Shown: one piece after another, positions 1-5,432 of the stretch
Numbering within the stretch: position 1 is the stretch's first letter
How the letters are laid out: each line of letters starts with the position of its first letter
Source of the DNA: Clostridiales bacterium
GTDB lineage: Bacteria; Bacillota; Clostridia; Christensenellales; CAG-314
DNA length: 5,827 bases
Direction: 5' to 3'
Assembly: GCA_003537755.1 (NCBI GenBank)
Contig: DPQS01000050.1
Span: 1 to 5,827 of the forward strand
Notes under the pieces: generated by a model
What the model was told of the DNA's origin: nothing
Seen by the model: only the letters and a program-made list of their open reading frames with translations
Database searches by the model: none
Program-made: the position numbers and the translations under genes

Positions 1-117
1 ATGAAAACTCGCCCTGATGGCTCAGCATTCCGTCGGAGCAATGTTGCCTATGGTAGGTAGCCTACCCAGCCGCGCCCTCGGAATGATGGTTTTCATTGGG
101 CAACACCTCGCCACCCC
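1..117 (-). repeat. Structured repeat copy A, 3' module (truncated by window start)
   Basis: Read on the minus strand, this holds the same conserved core as copies B and C. Positions 52-80 are the exact reverse complement of 879-907 (29 nt), and 102-117 of 843-858 (16 nt). Inside is the hairpin GGTAGG-CTA-CCTACC (52-66). The helix enclosing the core is built from different bases than in B and C: 79-85 pairs with 26-32 (CATTCCG/CGGAATG, 7 bp), where B and C use TGAACG/CGTTCG. An outer helix pairs 1-8 with 89-96 (ATGAAAAC/GTTTTCAT, 8 bp). The partner of the closing arm (about 97-110) should lie just before position 1, so the copy is incomplete here. Neither strand has a convincing ORF. Homology to B and C is certain; a role as RNA is inferred. 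Confidence 0.8.
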
Positions 118-515
118 TGAATGTACTTATTAAAAGTCCAGAGTTGCTTGCTTACTTTCGATTATTTTTTGGCGAACCAATGTCGCCACAATAAATTTAC
201 ACCCTGTCTGTAATCTTTTTCACTCTTCGGGCAGGTTGACTTCGGCAAAATTGCCGCCACCGATACAACTTGCTGACAGTTGTACGTCGGTTTGCACTTT
301 TCCGGCAAACTAACTACGGCGTGACGTAATACAAATGACAAGTACGTAGCCACTTTCTTCGACAAGGCTTGTCTCTTACCCCCGCAACACCCTTCCCCGA
401 CCGCCCTCCCCTCATGGTCAAGGACGTACTTTATCGGTTGTAGTGGCAATAGGGGATAAGTAACGTAGTTAGAGAATAGACAATTTCGTGCGTTTTATAG
501 TTACGTCAACACCAC
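118..515. other. Non-coding stretch: interior and probable 5' part of copy A
   Basis: No credible gene is seen. The stretch has several short hairpins: GGCGA/TCGCC at 171-187, CGGCAA/TTGCCG at 243-256 and ACAACT/AGTTGT at 265-283. A G-tract block on the minus strand lies at 379-411 and is listed separately. Since that block and the core of copy A lie in the same order and orientation as in B and C, this stretch is probably the middle and 5' part of copy A. Its hairpin row (compare 516-618) is not recognisable at 412-515, so the 5' end of A is either diverged or lost. Confidence 0.5.
379..411 (-). repeat. G-tract block of copy A
   Basis: On the minus strand this reads as five runs of three or more G, separated by loops of 1, 5, 2 and 6 nt (GGGG-A-GGG-CGGTC-GGGG-AA-GGG-TGTTGC-GGGGG). 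It aligns with 620-653 and 5144-5178 on the plus strand, sharing the GGG-CGGTC-GGGG order with only a few changes and one short indel against B. The pattern fits the usual G-quadruplex motif. Whether it folds so is inference. Confidence 0.65.
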
Positions 516-674
516 CTGCACGCAGTGCAGCCACCCGTCGCAGACGGATTTCACCTTGCGTAGCAAGATTTCATTTGCCGCAAGGCAAATTTCGTTGCGC
601 GTACTTATTTGTACGCGCCGGGGCGGGCGGTCGGGGTAGCGGCGCTGCGGGGGTATTACACAAATAGCAATACT
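516..674 (+). repeat. Structured repeat copy B, 5' module (hairpin row plus G block)
   Basis: Five consecutive perfect hairpins: CTGCAC/GTGCAG (516-530), CCGTC/GACGG (535-547), CTTGC/GCAAG (555-567), ATTTGCC/GGCAAAT (573-590) and GCGCGTAC/GTACGCGC (597-618). Hairpins 2 to 5 are joined by linkers carrying TTTC or TTCG. The G block follows (620-653), then a sixth helix GGTATT/AATACT (652-657 with 669-674). The module repeats at 5044-5202 with the same hairpin order. Hairpin 2 is CCGTC/GACGG here but ATCCAA/TTGGAT there, and helix 6 is GGTATT/AATACT here but GCATTC/GAATGC there, so pairing is kept while sequence changes. ORFs across this stretch are translations of the palindromes. Confidence 0.85.
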
Positions 675-841
675 GCCAACGACGTTGCACCACCACACAT
701 AATTACGTCCGCCGAAGTTTACAAACTCGAAGTGGGTAAATCAGTCACAAACCATTAGCCGATTTTTGCGATAGCAAACCGTGCCGAAATTATCAACGCG
801 AAGTACACAAGCCGATTACAAAAGGTTAACTTGCTTCATTA
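675..841 (+). other. Linker between the two modules of copy B
   Basis: No gene is seen. The linker contains a weak imperfect tandem duplication: GCCGAAGTTT at 711 and GCCGAAATTA at 783, each followed after about 12 nt by CGAAGT. The second unit continues into AAGCCGATTACAAA (809-822) and TTAACTTGCTT (826-836), both exact in copy C at 5464-5477 and 5481-5491. Copy C has only one unit. A small hairpin TTTGC-GATA-GCAAA lies at 765-778. Confidence 0.55.
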
Positions 842-1022
842 GGGGGTGGCGAGGTGTTACCACGAAGCGACATCTGAACGAGGGCGCGGCTGGGTAGGCT
901 ACCTACCACTAAACTACAATGCCCGAAGTGAAGCGAGCGAGCACGCGTTCGCACGTAGGGTAATTCCTCGACAGGACCCCACTACACAAACACTCGCACT
1001 TCGGCGCCCATTTAGTAGTGGG
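842..1022 (+). ncRNA. Candidate structured RNA element, copy B 3' module
   Basis: A closing helix pairs 850-861 with 959-970 (10 Watson-Crick pairs, one G-T, one T-T). Inside, 875-880 pairs with 946-951 (TGAACG/CGTTCG), GGGC 882-885 with GCCC 921-924, and 893-898 with 902-907 (GGTAGG-CTA-CCTACC). Positions 866-909 match 5520-5563 with one change, and 916-953 match 5569-5606 exactly. The 20-nt palindrome at 933-952 could form its own 7-bp hairpin and compete with the 875-880 helix. CCGAAGTG (923-930) can also pair outside the closing helix with CACTTCGG (997-1004), which would be a pseudoknot. A perfect inverted repeat CCCACTAC/GTAGTGGG (978-985, 1015-1022) ends the element, 37 bp from the ATPase stop codon. 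Several wobble pairs are G-U only if the plus strand is the RNA. No Rfam family is recognised and transcription is not shown. Confidence 0.6.
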
Positions 1023-1059
1023 TGCACGCCCCGTGCCTTCGGCGCACTGCTCACTGCAC

Positions 1060-2619
1060 TTAGTACGTCTTTTGCAGGCGTTGCAGGAAGGCGATGCTTT
1101 CCTTCATATTGCCTTTTCCGAACAGACTGTCCAACATGGCGATCAAGCCGCGGATTTCGTCGCGGATAAGCGACAGATTGAGACTTTCAAACTTGCGGAA
1201 CACCTTGGTTGCCAGCATGTAGTCCACGGCGTCGATTTCACTTCCGCCGCACGCCACATACACGGGTACAAACTGTTTCAGTTGCTTCATGATACGGTTA
1301 CCGAACGCGATGCGGAATTTTTCAATCACGTACAGGTCCAGTTTGCCGATGTTTTCCAGCACTTGCGCGCTTACGGGGTGATTTTGTTGCGCTTCCTCGT
1401 ACAGCCCTTCAACGTAACTGTAGGCAATGCGTTTACCGTCGGTCTGCGGCGCGTCAAACGGTACGCCCTTGGTGTCCAGATTGATTACAAACGCACGGTC
1501 GTACACCTTGTCGGAAACGCTGAACGTGCTGTCGTCGTTGTTGATTGTGCCTATGTACCACACGTTTTGCGGAATTTGCAGACAGCCGCCGTCAAGGTGC
1601 ACAGGGTCGGTTTCCCAGGTGGACGGCACCAGTTCGATACGCCATTCCTTGGGGTTGGGCATTTCCAGCACGGACAACATCTCGGCGAAGTAGTATTCCA
1701 CGCGCGCGATGTTCATTTCGTCCAGAATTATTACGTTTACGTCGTCGTTGTAACCGCTTTCGTAAATGCGGCGCAACACTTCCGTTTCGTTGAATTTTTT
1801 GGTAAATTCGTTGAAGTAGCCAAACAGTTCGTTGCGGTCACGCCAGCTGGGTTGCACGCTTGCGATTGTTGCGTCGTTTTGGAAATACTTGCCCATTACG
1901 TACGGCAACGATGTCTTACCTGTACCGGAAATACCTTGCAAAATGATAAGTTTGGTGCTGGCAAGTCCTGCCATCATAAGGCGAATGGTACGAATGTCGT
2001 AGTACAAACCGTTGTTTACGCAGGCAAAGTTGCGCAAGTCGTCGCAGATTTCCTGCAAGGTCATGTGGCTCACGTAGTCGGGTGCTTCCACATAGGCGTA
2101 TTTGTCGTCCACAGCGGACAGGCGCACGAAACGGCGTCCTTCTTCCGGCAGGGCGGATTCCACACCGTCCATTGCTTCTTCAACCTGCTTAAATTCGTCC
2201 TCGAACATGCGCTTAAGTTGCTCGTAGGAAAGACCCGCCTGCGTAACCTTAAGTTGCATTATGCGTTCCTTTTCTTCCGTCAGGCGCAGTACGTCGCGGT
2301 GCAGGTCGCTGATTTCTTCAAGCAAGTCTTCGTTGCCGACAAGGCTTTTGCGGAAACGGATAAATTTGCGGATACCAAGCACGATAAGGAAAATTACGCC
2401 TGCCCACACGGCAAAAGTAAGGATAAATGCCAAAACGGACAAAATCCAGTCCAGCACGCCGAAGTTGACGCTTTCCTCTGCCCATATGCGAAAATAATAG
2501 GTGAAGTCGAAAATCTGCCCGATACCAAAAACAAGCCCTTTGAAAATCATCAAAAAGCCGTCGAGCATATGTCCGAAAAACGACTTGAACCAAGTCAAAA
2601 ATCCGTACAGAAAATCCAT
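1060..2619 (-). CDS. Membrane-anchored McrB/MoxR-like AAA+ ATPase
   Basis: A 519-residue AAA+ ATPase of the dynein-related (AAA_5, McrB/MoxR-like) type, probably an ATP-driven remodelling enzyme tethered to the inner face of the cell membrane. The N-terminal 85 residues are very hydrophobic: an aromatic-rich stretch at about 5-40, then a clear transmembrane span at about 56-84 ending in basic residues (RKFIRFRK). A charged, probably coiled-coil stretch follows (about 95-125). The ATPase domain has Walker A GISGTGKTS (229-237), Walker B VIILDEMN (296-303), sensor 1 in GTINNDD (357-363) and a probable arginine finger in SDKVYDRA (369-376). The start is chosen at 2619 because AGAGGGA lies 6 nt upstream; the longer version from 2652 lacks such a site. 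McrB partners usually lie adjacent, but no McrC or nuclease gene is present here. Substrate and function are unknown. Confident as AAA+, weak on role. Confidence 0.9.
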   Translation of the reverse strand: MDFLYGFLTWFKSFFGHMLDGFLMIFKGLVFGIGQIFDFTYYFRIWAEESVNFGVLDWILSVLAFILTFAVWAGVIFLIVLGIRKFIRFRKSLVGNEDLLEEISDLHRDVLRLTEEKERIMQLKVTQAGLSYEQLKRMFEDEFKQVEEAMDGVESALPEEGRRFVRLSAVDDKYAYVEAPDYVSHMTLQEICDDLRNFACVNNGLYYDIRTIRLMMAGLASTKLIILQGISGTGKTSLPYVMGKYFQNDATIASVQPSWRDRNELFGYFNEFTKKFNETEVLRRIYESGYNDDVNVIILDEMNIARVEYYFAEMLSVLEMPNPKEWRIELVPSTWETDPVHLDGGCLQIPQNVWYIGTINNDDSTFSVSDKVYDRAFVINLDTKGVPFDAPQTDGKRIAYSYVEGLYEEAQQNHPVSAQVLENIGKLDLYVIEKFRIAFGNRIMKQLKQFVPVYVACGGSEIDAVDYMLATKVFRKFESLNLSLIRDEIRGLIAMLDSLFGKGNMKESIAFLQRLQKTY

Positions 2620-2625
2620 AGTTGT

Positions 2626-2632
2626 TCCCTCT
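2626..2632 (-). promoter_or_regulatory. Ribosome binding site deciding the ATPase start
   Basis: On the minus strand this reads AGAGGGA and ends 6 nt before the ATG at 2619. It favours that ATG over the in-frame ATG 11 codons upstream at 2652. Confidence 0.7.
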
Positions 2633-2737
2633 TGGCGGCGAAGAAGCCGCAAGTATGTTTGTTGAGTAGTTGCAAAGTGTCAGGCTGTGCGCCGCGAAAC
2701 CGCCGTAGCCGTGTTGTTTGAAAGCGTTGCCGAGGAA

Positions 2738-2880
2738 AGTTAATCTGCCCAACGGGACCTGTCAAGGTATTGTCCCACTGCGAGCGAGCACGCGTTCGCA
2801 CTCGTGGCAATACCTCGGCAGGACCCCATTACATAAACTTCCGCACTTCGGTGCCAATTTCACAAGGGCGCTTCCGCGGA
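2738..2880 (+). repeat. Structured repeat copy D (core deleted)
   Basis: A partial relative of the 3' modules of B and C. The 5' arm 2758-2772 pairs with 2808-2822 over 15 positions with one wobble and one A-C mismatch. The lead-in GTTAATCTGC resembles the TTAACTTGC that precedes the closing helix in B and C. Inside, only the 20-nt palindrome at 2780-2799 is retained (identical to 933-952 and 5586-5605). The segment with the GGTAGG/CCTACC hairpin is missing. The flank after the helix (AGGACCCCATTACATAAAC) matches that of B (AGGACCCCACTACACAAAC) with two changes. Then comes GCACTTCGGTGC, a 4-bp stem with a TTCG loop. Confidence 0.75.
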
Positions 2881-2945
2881 GATACGCTCGACTTCGCCTA
2901 CGGCTACGCTCGGTATACTTCGCTACGCTTCGTGGCGTTCGCCGC
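2861..2945. repeat. Short dispersed palindromic repeat
   Basis: Carries the module AGGGCGCTTCCGCGGAGAT, then a 30-nt stretch at 2887-2916 that is identical to 5763-5792, then a short hairpin around CGCTACGCTTCGTGGCG. This GCTTCCGCGG-plus-palindrome pattern recurs at 5341-5392 and 5669-5792. From memory, similar repeats are scattered in intergenic DNA of uncultured Clostridia. It fills, with copy D, the 377-bp gap between the ATPase and signal peptidase genes; nothing else is seen there. Confidence 0.7.
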
Positions 2946-2996
2946 AAATACAGCGGCTCGGCTGAGGACGTATTTTTTTGAGTTGCGCAAGCAGTT

Positions 2997-3797
2997 TTAC
3001 TTCGCTTCCGGGTTCGTTTCGTCGGGGTTGCTTGCAGTTTCGTCGGCACTGCCGTTGGCAGTATCGGTGCCGTTTTGGGCGGCTTGCTGCCTGAGGTACT
3101 CCTCTATTGCACGCTGACGGATAAGTTCCTCGTCGGCGGCGGTGATTACCTTTTTGTCGGCATTTTTCACCTGCAACACCGTGCGGATGAACACCACCAA
3201 CTGATACACGAAAAACGCCACCAGCGGCAGCAAAATGCACAAGCCAAAACCAAGTTGACTGCCAAGGAAGGTTTGCGCCGCCCCCAAGCCGCCAATCTTG
3301 CTGCCCGTGTACACTGCGATAATTTTGCTGCGAGTAACGGCATTGGCGTCCTGCATTTCGTTGTTGTCGCCCTTGGTGACAAAACTTACCGCCTTGCCGT
3401 CACTGCCTGTATTTACGGCGATTATACGGTGGGTGTTGTACTCACCGGGGGAAATCTGCCCGTCGCCGTTGATGTCAAATTCAAAAGTGATGACGTCGCC
3501 TGCTTCCAGCGCGTCGATTGCTTTGTCGTCGTCACAGATGTAACGTCCGACAATCATGTCCCCTTGGGCAAAGCCTGCGGGTTTGTCCGAGGCAACGCCT
3601 TCGGGCTTGGCTGCGTTCATAGATTGACTTTGCACGCTGAGGAAGCATTTGCCACCCACAACGGGCACGTTCTTTTTGTTGGCTGAAGCCGTAACCGCAA
3701 CCACTGTTACCACCACCGCAAACGCAACAAACAACCACAGTATTACGTTTACGACAATGTTAAGTATCTTTTTAGTATTTGTTTTTTTCGCATTCAT
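2997..3797 (-). CDS. sipW: SipW-type signal peptidase I (S26B, Ser-His type)
   Basis: A 266-residue membrane serine protease that cuts signal peptides of SipW-dependent exported proteins, most likely the product of the gene just upstream. The N-terminal transmembrane span is at about 11-36. The catalytic serine is Ser59 in SQSM. The second catalytic residue is His123 in NTHRI, the archaeal/ER-like arrangement where bacterial enzymes usually have lysine. The conserved Asp144 sits in TKGDNN, and GDVITF (100-105) is the typical strand before the His. A second span lies at about 182-206, followed by an acidic, glutamine-rich cytosolic tail (210-266) with a helical segment. Between the strand and the His lies a 12-residue loop, 108-119, that fits the EF-hand calcium-loop consensus. 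GGAG is 9 nt before the ATG, supporting this start. The gene is 145 bp downstream of the secreted-protein gene and probably co-transcribed with it. Confidence 0.93.
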   Translation of the reverse strand: MNAKKTNTKKILNIVVNVILWLFVAFAVVVTVVAVTASANKKNVPVVGGKCFLSVQSQSMNAAKPEGVASDKPAGFAQGDMIVGRYICDDDKAIDALEAGDVITFEFDINGDGQISPGEYNTHRIIAVNTGSDGKAVSFVTKGDNNEMQDANAVTRSKIIAVYTGSKIGGLGAAQTFLGSQLGFGLCILLPLVAFFVYQLVVFIRTVLQVKNADKKVITAADEELIRQRAIEEYLRQQAAQNGTDTANGSADETASNPDETNPEAK

Positions 3798-3869
3798 TCC
3801 AGGTTTCTCCGAGTTTCATTTCGGCATAATCACGGGGCGCCGCCGTGTGTACCGCAAAAATTGACTTAT

Positions 3870-3895
3870 GCAGGGAAGCAAAATTGCCTCCCTGC
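3870..3895 (-). terminator. Strong hairpin between secreted-protein and peptidase genes
   Basis: On the minus strand GCAGGGAGGC pairs with GCTTCCCTGC (10 bp, one G-T) around a 6-nt loop. A run of five T follows only after 9 nt (3856-3860), so it is a poor intrinsic terminator. It may act as a partial terminator or as an RNA processing or stabilising stem that lowers peptidase expression relative to its substrate. Confidence 0.45.
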
Positions 3896-3911
3896 GTATG
3901 TCGAAAAACTA

Positions 3912-3927
3912 TTTGTAATTTTACAAA
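3912..3927 (-). terminator. AT-rich hairpin after the secreted-protein gene
   Basis: A perfect TTTGTA/TACAAA stem with a 4-nt loop lies 15 nt after the stop codon of the secreted-protein gene. On the minus strand it is followed by TAG and five T (3904-3908). The stem is weak, so it is at most a leaky terminator. Confidence 0.3.
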
Positions 3928-3942
3928 GATTTAAGATTAGGA

Positions 3943-4728
3943 TTAGTCCTTGTTGCAGTTGAACGTAACATCAACAGAGAACGTGTCATCCAAAGCAATG
4001 TTGTTTGTTGTGCATGCCGCGTTATCACCATCAAAGAATACATACACTTTTACTTCTTCACCTGTCGTGTTAGCAAAAGCATCTGCAGAAAGGGCCGGAT
4101 CACCGGTAGCAACGAAGGTACCGGCAGTCTCCGTTTGCTTATAAACTACAGAGAAATTACCGCATACAATAAGTACGGATACAGCCTTTTGCAAACCGCT
4201 TGTTGCAGAATCTTCATGAAAAGCGACACCAGAAACCTTAAGTTTACCGGGGGCAGTTGCAGCACCAGTATCGGGCTTCAAACGGATTTTGTATGTGCTA
4301 ATCAATGTATAAACATTTTTTGTTGCATTTTCGTCGTTAGGAAGAAGTTTCGCGTCTGCGGTCACATCTGTGTACTCGCCTGCCTTTGTAGAATCAGTAG
4401 GGTCCTTACTATAGTTTGAAACGAAAACAAATTCACTGCCGCCGGCAAAGGCCGTAGGGTTAGTAGCATTAAACGTCTTATACACGTTCGTGGGGCGGAC
4501 TGTCTTTGCTGCAACATTTGTTTTTACAGATGTTTGAGCTGTAGCATCAAATGTATCGGAAGCATTGATGATTTGCAGGAATACTGCATCGGATTTTGCA
4601 GTAACCTTCATTTCCGTTGCTTTGACACTCGTGTTCATAGAGAACCATGCGTACGTGGATGTTCCCATAAGCACTGCGCTGATGAGCAGCATGCAAAGTG
4701 CGGGAATGATTTTTTTGAACTTTGTCAT
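3943..4728 (-). CDS. SipW-dependent TasA/camelysin-like secreted protein
   Basis: A 261-residue exported protein of the TasA/CalY (camelysin) type. TasA in Bacillus forms extracellular matrix fibres; a similar surface or matrix role here is inferred. The basic N-terminus MTKFKK, the hydrophobic segment (about 7-24) and the motif TSTYAWFSMNT (23-33) are the hallmark of SipW-processed signal peptides. Cleavage is expected just before or within this motif. The mature part is rich in Thr, Ala, Val and Asn with alternating beta-strand-like segments, and acidic overall, which fits a beta-sandwich. It has no catalytic motif that I recognise. Three cysteines remain after the signal (189, 239, 258). 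The start at 4728 is preferred over the longer frame from 4839 because it opens directly into the signal peptide and has AAGGAG 11 nt upstream. The sequence identity is too diffuse to call it an orthologue of tasA. Confidence 0.85.
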   Translation of the reverse strand: MTKFKKIIPALCMLLISAVLMGTSTYAWFSMNTSVKATEMKVTAKSDAVFLQIINASDTFDATAQTSVKTNVAAKTVRPTNVYKTFNATNPTAFAGGSEFVFVSNYSKDPTDSTKAGEYTDVTADAKLLPNDENATKNVYTLISTYKIRLKPDTGAATAPGKLKVSGVAFHEDSATSGLQKAVSVLIVCGNFSVVYKQTETAGTFVATGDPALSADAFANTTGEEVKVYVFFDGDNAACTTNNIALDDTFSVDVTFNCNKD

Positions 4729-4739
4729 TTTGTTACATT

Positions 4740-4790
4740 CTCCTTGTAAAAAGATTTTTGTTTTTATATCAACCGCATGGCGCCCATGCG
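4740..4790 (-). promoter_or_regulatory. Upstream control region: ribosome binding site, TATAAA box and palindrome
   Basis: On the minus strand, AAGGAG (4745-4740) precedes the secreted-protein ATG. TATAAA (4768-4763) is a plausible -10 box. No good TTGACA lies at the expected distance; instead a perfect palindrome, CGCATGG-CGC-CCATGCG (4774-4790), covers that place. It could be an operator for a promoter that needs an activator, or a leader hairpin. All of this is inferred from position. Confidence 0.3.
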
Positions 4791-5043
4791 AAAGATACCG
4801 TTGTTGTGTTGCGCCGCCGTGGCGCGTGTATGTAAACAAAGGTTACGTGAAGGCTTCCAAACGAAAGGGTTTCCCGAGGACAACATCACTACATCCGGAA
4901 TGTATTTGCGAATATTGTGGAGAGATTTCGTAAAGCCGCCCACCGAAAAACCCTTTGCATTGGAATCGAATTTTTTGGTACGGTTGTGTTTTTTTGTGAC
5001 GAAAGGCGTTTTTGCAGTCTTTTTGGCTTTTCTATACATAATC
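4791..5043. other. Upstream spacer with no supported gene
   Basis: This stretch holds a small hairpin GCGCC/GGCGC (4811-4825), and A-rich minus-strand sequence around 4965-5030. A 91-codon minus-strand frame (5039-4764) starting MYRKAKKTAKTP is basic and contains KPFVWKP-like text (GNPFVWKPSR), but has no properly spaced ribosome binding site, overlaps the control region and matches nothing I know. I treat the stretch as non-coding. Confidence 0.4.
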
Positions 5044-5202
5044 CTGCACGCAGTGCGGATTTCATCCAACTTGTTGGATTTCACCTTGCGTAACAAGTTT
5101 TCATTTGCCGTCAGGCAAATTTCGTTGCGCGTGTCCACGCGCCGGGGGTGGGTGGTCGGGGTAGCGGCGCTGTGGGGGCATTCCTTAAGCGTCGACGAAT
5201 GC
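5044..5202 (+). repeat. Structured repeat copy C, 5' module (hairpin row plus G block)
   Basis: The same order of hairpins as at 516-674: CTGCAC/GTGCGG (5044-5058), ATCCAA/TTGGAT (5064-5079), CTTG/CAAG (5085-5097), ATTTGCC/GGCAAAT (5103-5120) and GCGCGTG/CACGCGC (5127-5142), with TTTC-type linkers. The G block is 5144-5178, with runs of 5, 3, 4 and 5 G. Helix 6 pairs GCATTC 5178-5183 with GAATGC 5197-5202. Hairpins 2 and 6 differ from copy B on both sides of the stem and remain paired. Hairpin 3 has lost one pair on the plus strand (C-A), which would be a G-T wobble on the minus strand, so orientation evidence is mixed in this module. Confidence 0.85.
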
Positions 5203-5432
5203 TTGGGCACTATATTGCCAAGGTGACTGCAATGTAATCATTGCTCCAAGCAATCTTAGACGAGAGGAACCCTTTCGTGGGATTGCCACGGCACCCGAGC
5301 GTGCCTCGCAATAACATAATTTGATAAAGGCTTTGTATGGGCGCTTCCGCGGGGATTTCTCCACGCGCTCTGCTTGGTCGAAATGACGTAATCTGACAGA
5401 AATTTGCACTATATAGTTGATTTCCAATCAAT
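5203..5432. repeat. Nested short palindromic repeats inside copy C
   Basis: In copy C the modules are pushed apart by inserted repeats. ATTGCT-CCA-AGCAAT is at 5240-5254. A unit at about 5267-5316 centred on GGCAC-CCGAGC-GTGCC belongs to the widespread GGATTGCCACG...CCTCGCAATAACA type. A unit at 5341-5392 reads GGCGCTTCCGCGGGGATTTC, then CGCGCTCTGC and GGTCGAAATGACG. Minus-strand frames over both units give the FDQAERVEKSPRKRP and CEARSGAVAIPRKG strings that I recognise as recurring spurious proteins. No gene is present. Confidence 0.7.

Noticed and set aside
162..449. 95-codon minus-strand frame
   Set aside because: It runs through the G-tract block and hairpins of copy A, has no recognisable domain, and its reading frame is not seen in B or C.
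516..618. CRISPR-like array
   Set aside because: The regular pattern comes from consecutive different hairpins with short linkers. There is no repeated unit of constant sequence with unique spacers, and no cas gene.
842..1022. Group II intron or retroelement end
   Set aside because: No domain V-like AGC/GUU hairpin was found, and no reverse transcriptase or maturase is in the window.
1060..2619. McrBC restriction system
   Set aside because: Only an McrB-like ATPase domain is present; there is no McrC nuclease, and the N-terminus is membrane-spanning, not DNA-binding.
1018..2721. 567-codon plus-strand open frame
   Set aside because: It lies antisense across the whole ATPase gene. Its protein is His/Val/Phe-rich without domains, while the opposite strand has intact AAA+ motifs and a ribosome binding site.
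4764..5210. 148-codon minus-strand frame and its shorter 91-codon version
   Set aside because: The first third is a translation of the hairpin row, a string also produced by the homologous repeat at 516-618. The shorter version has no well-spaced ribosome binding site.
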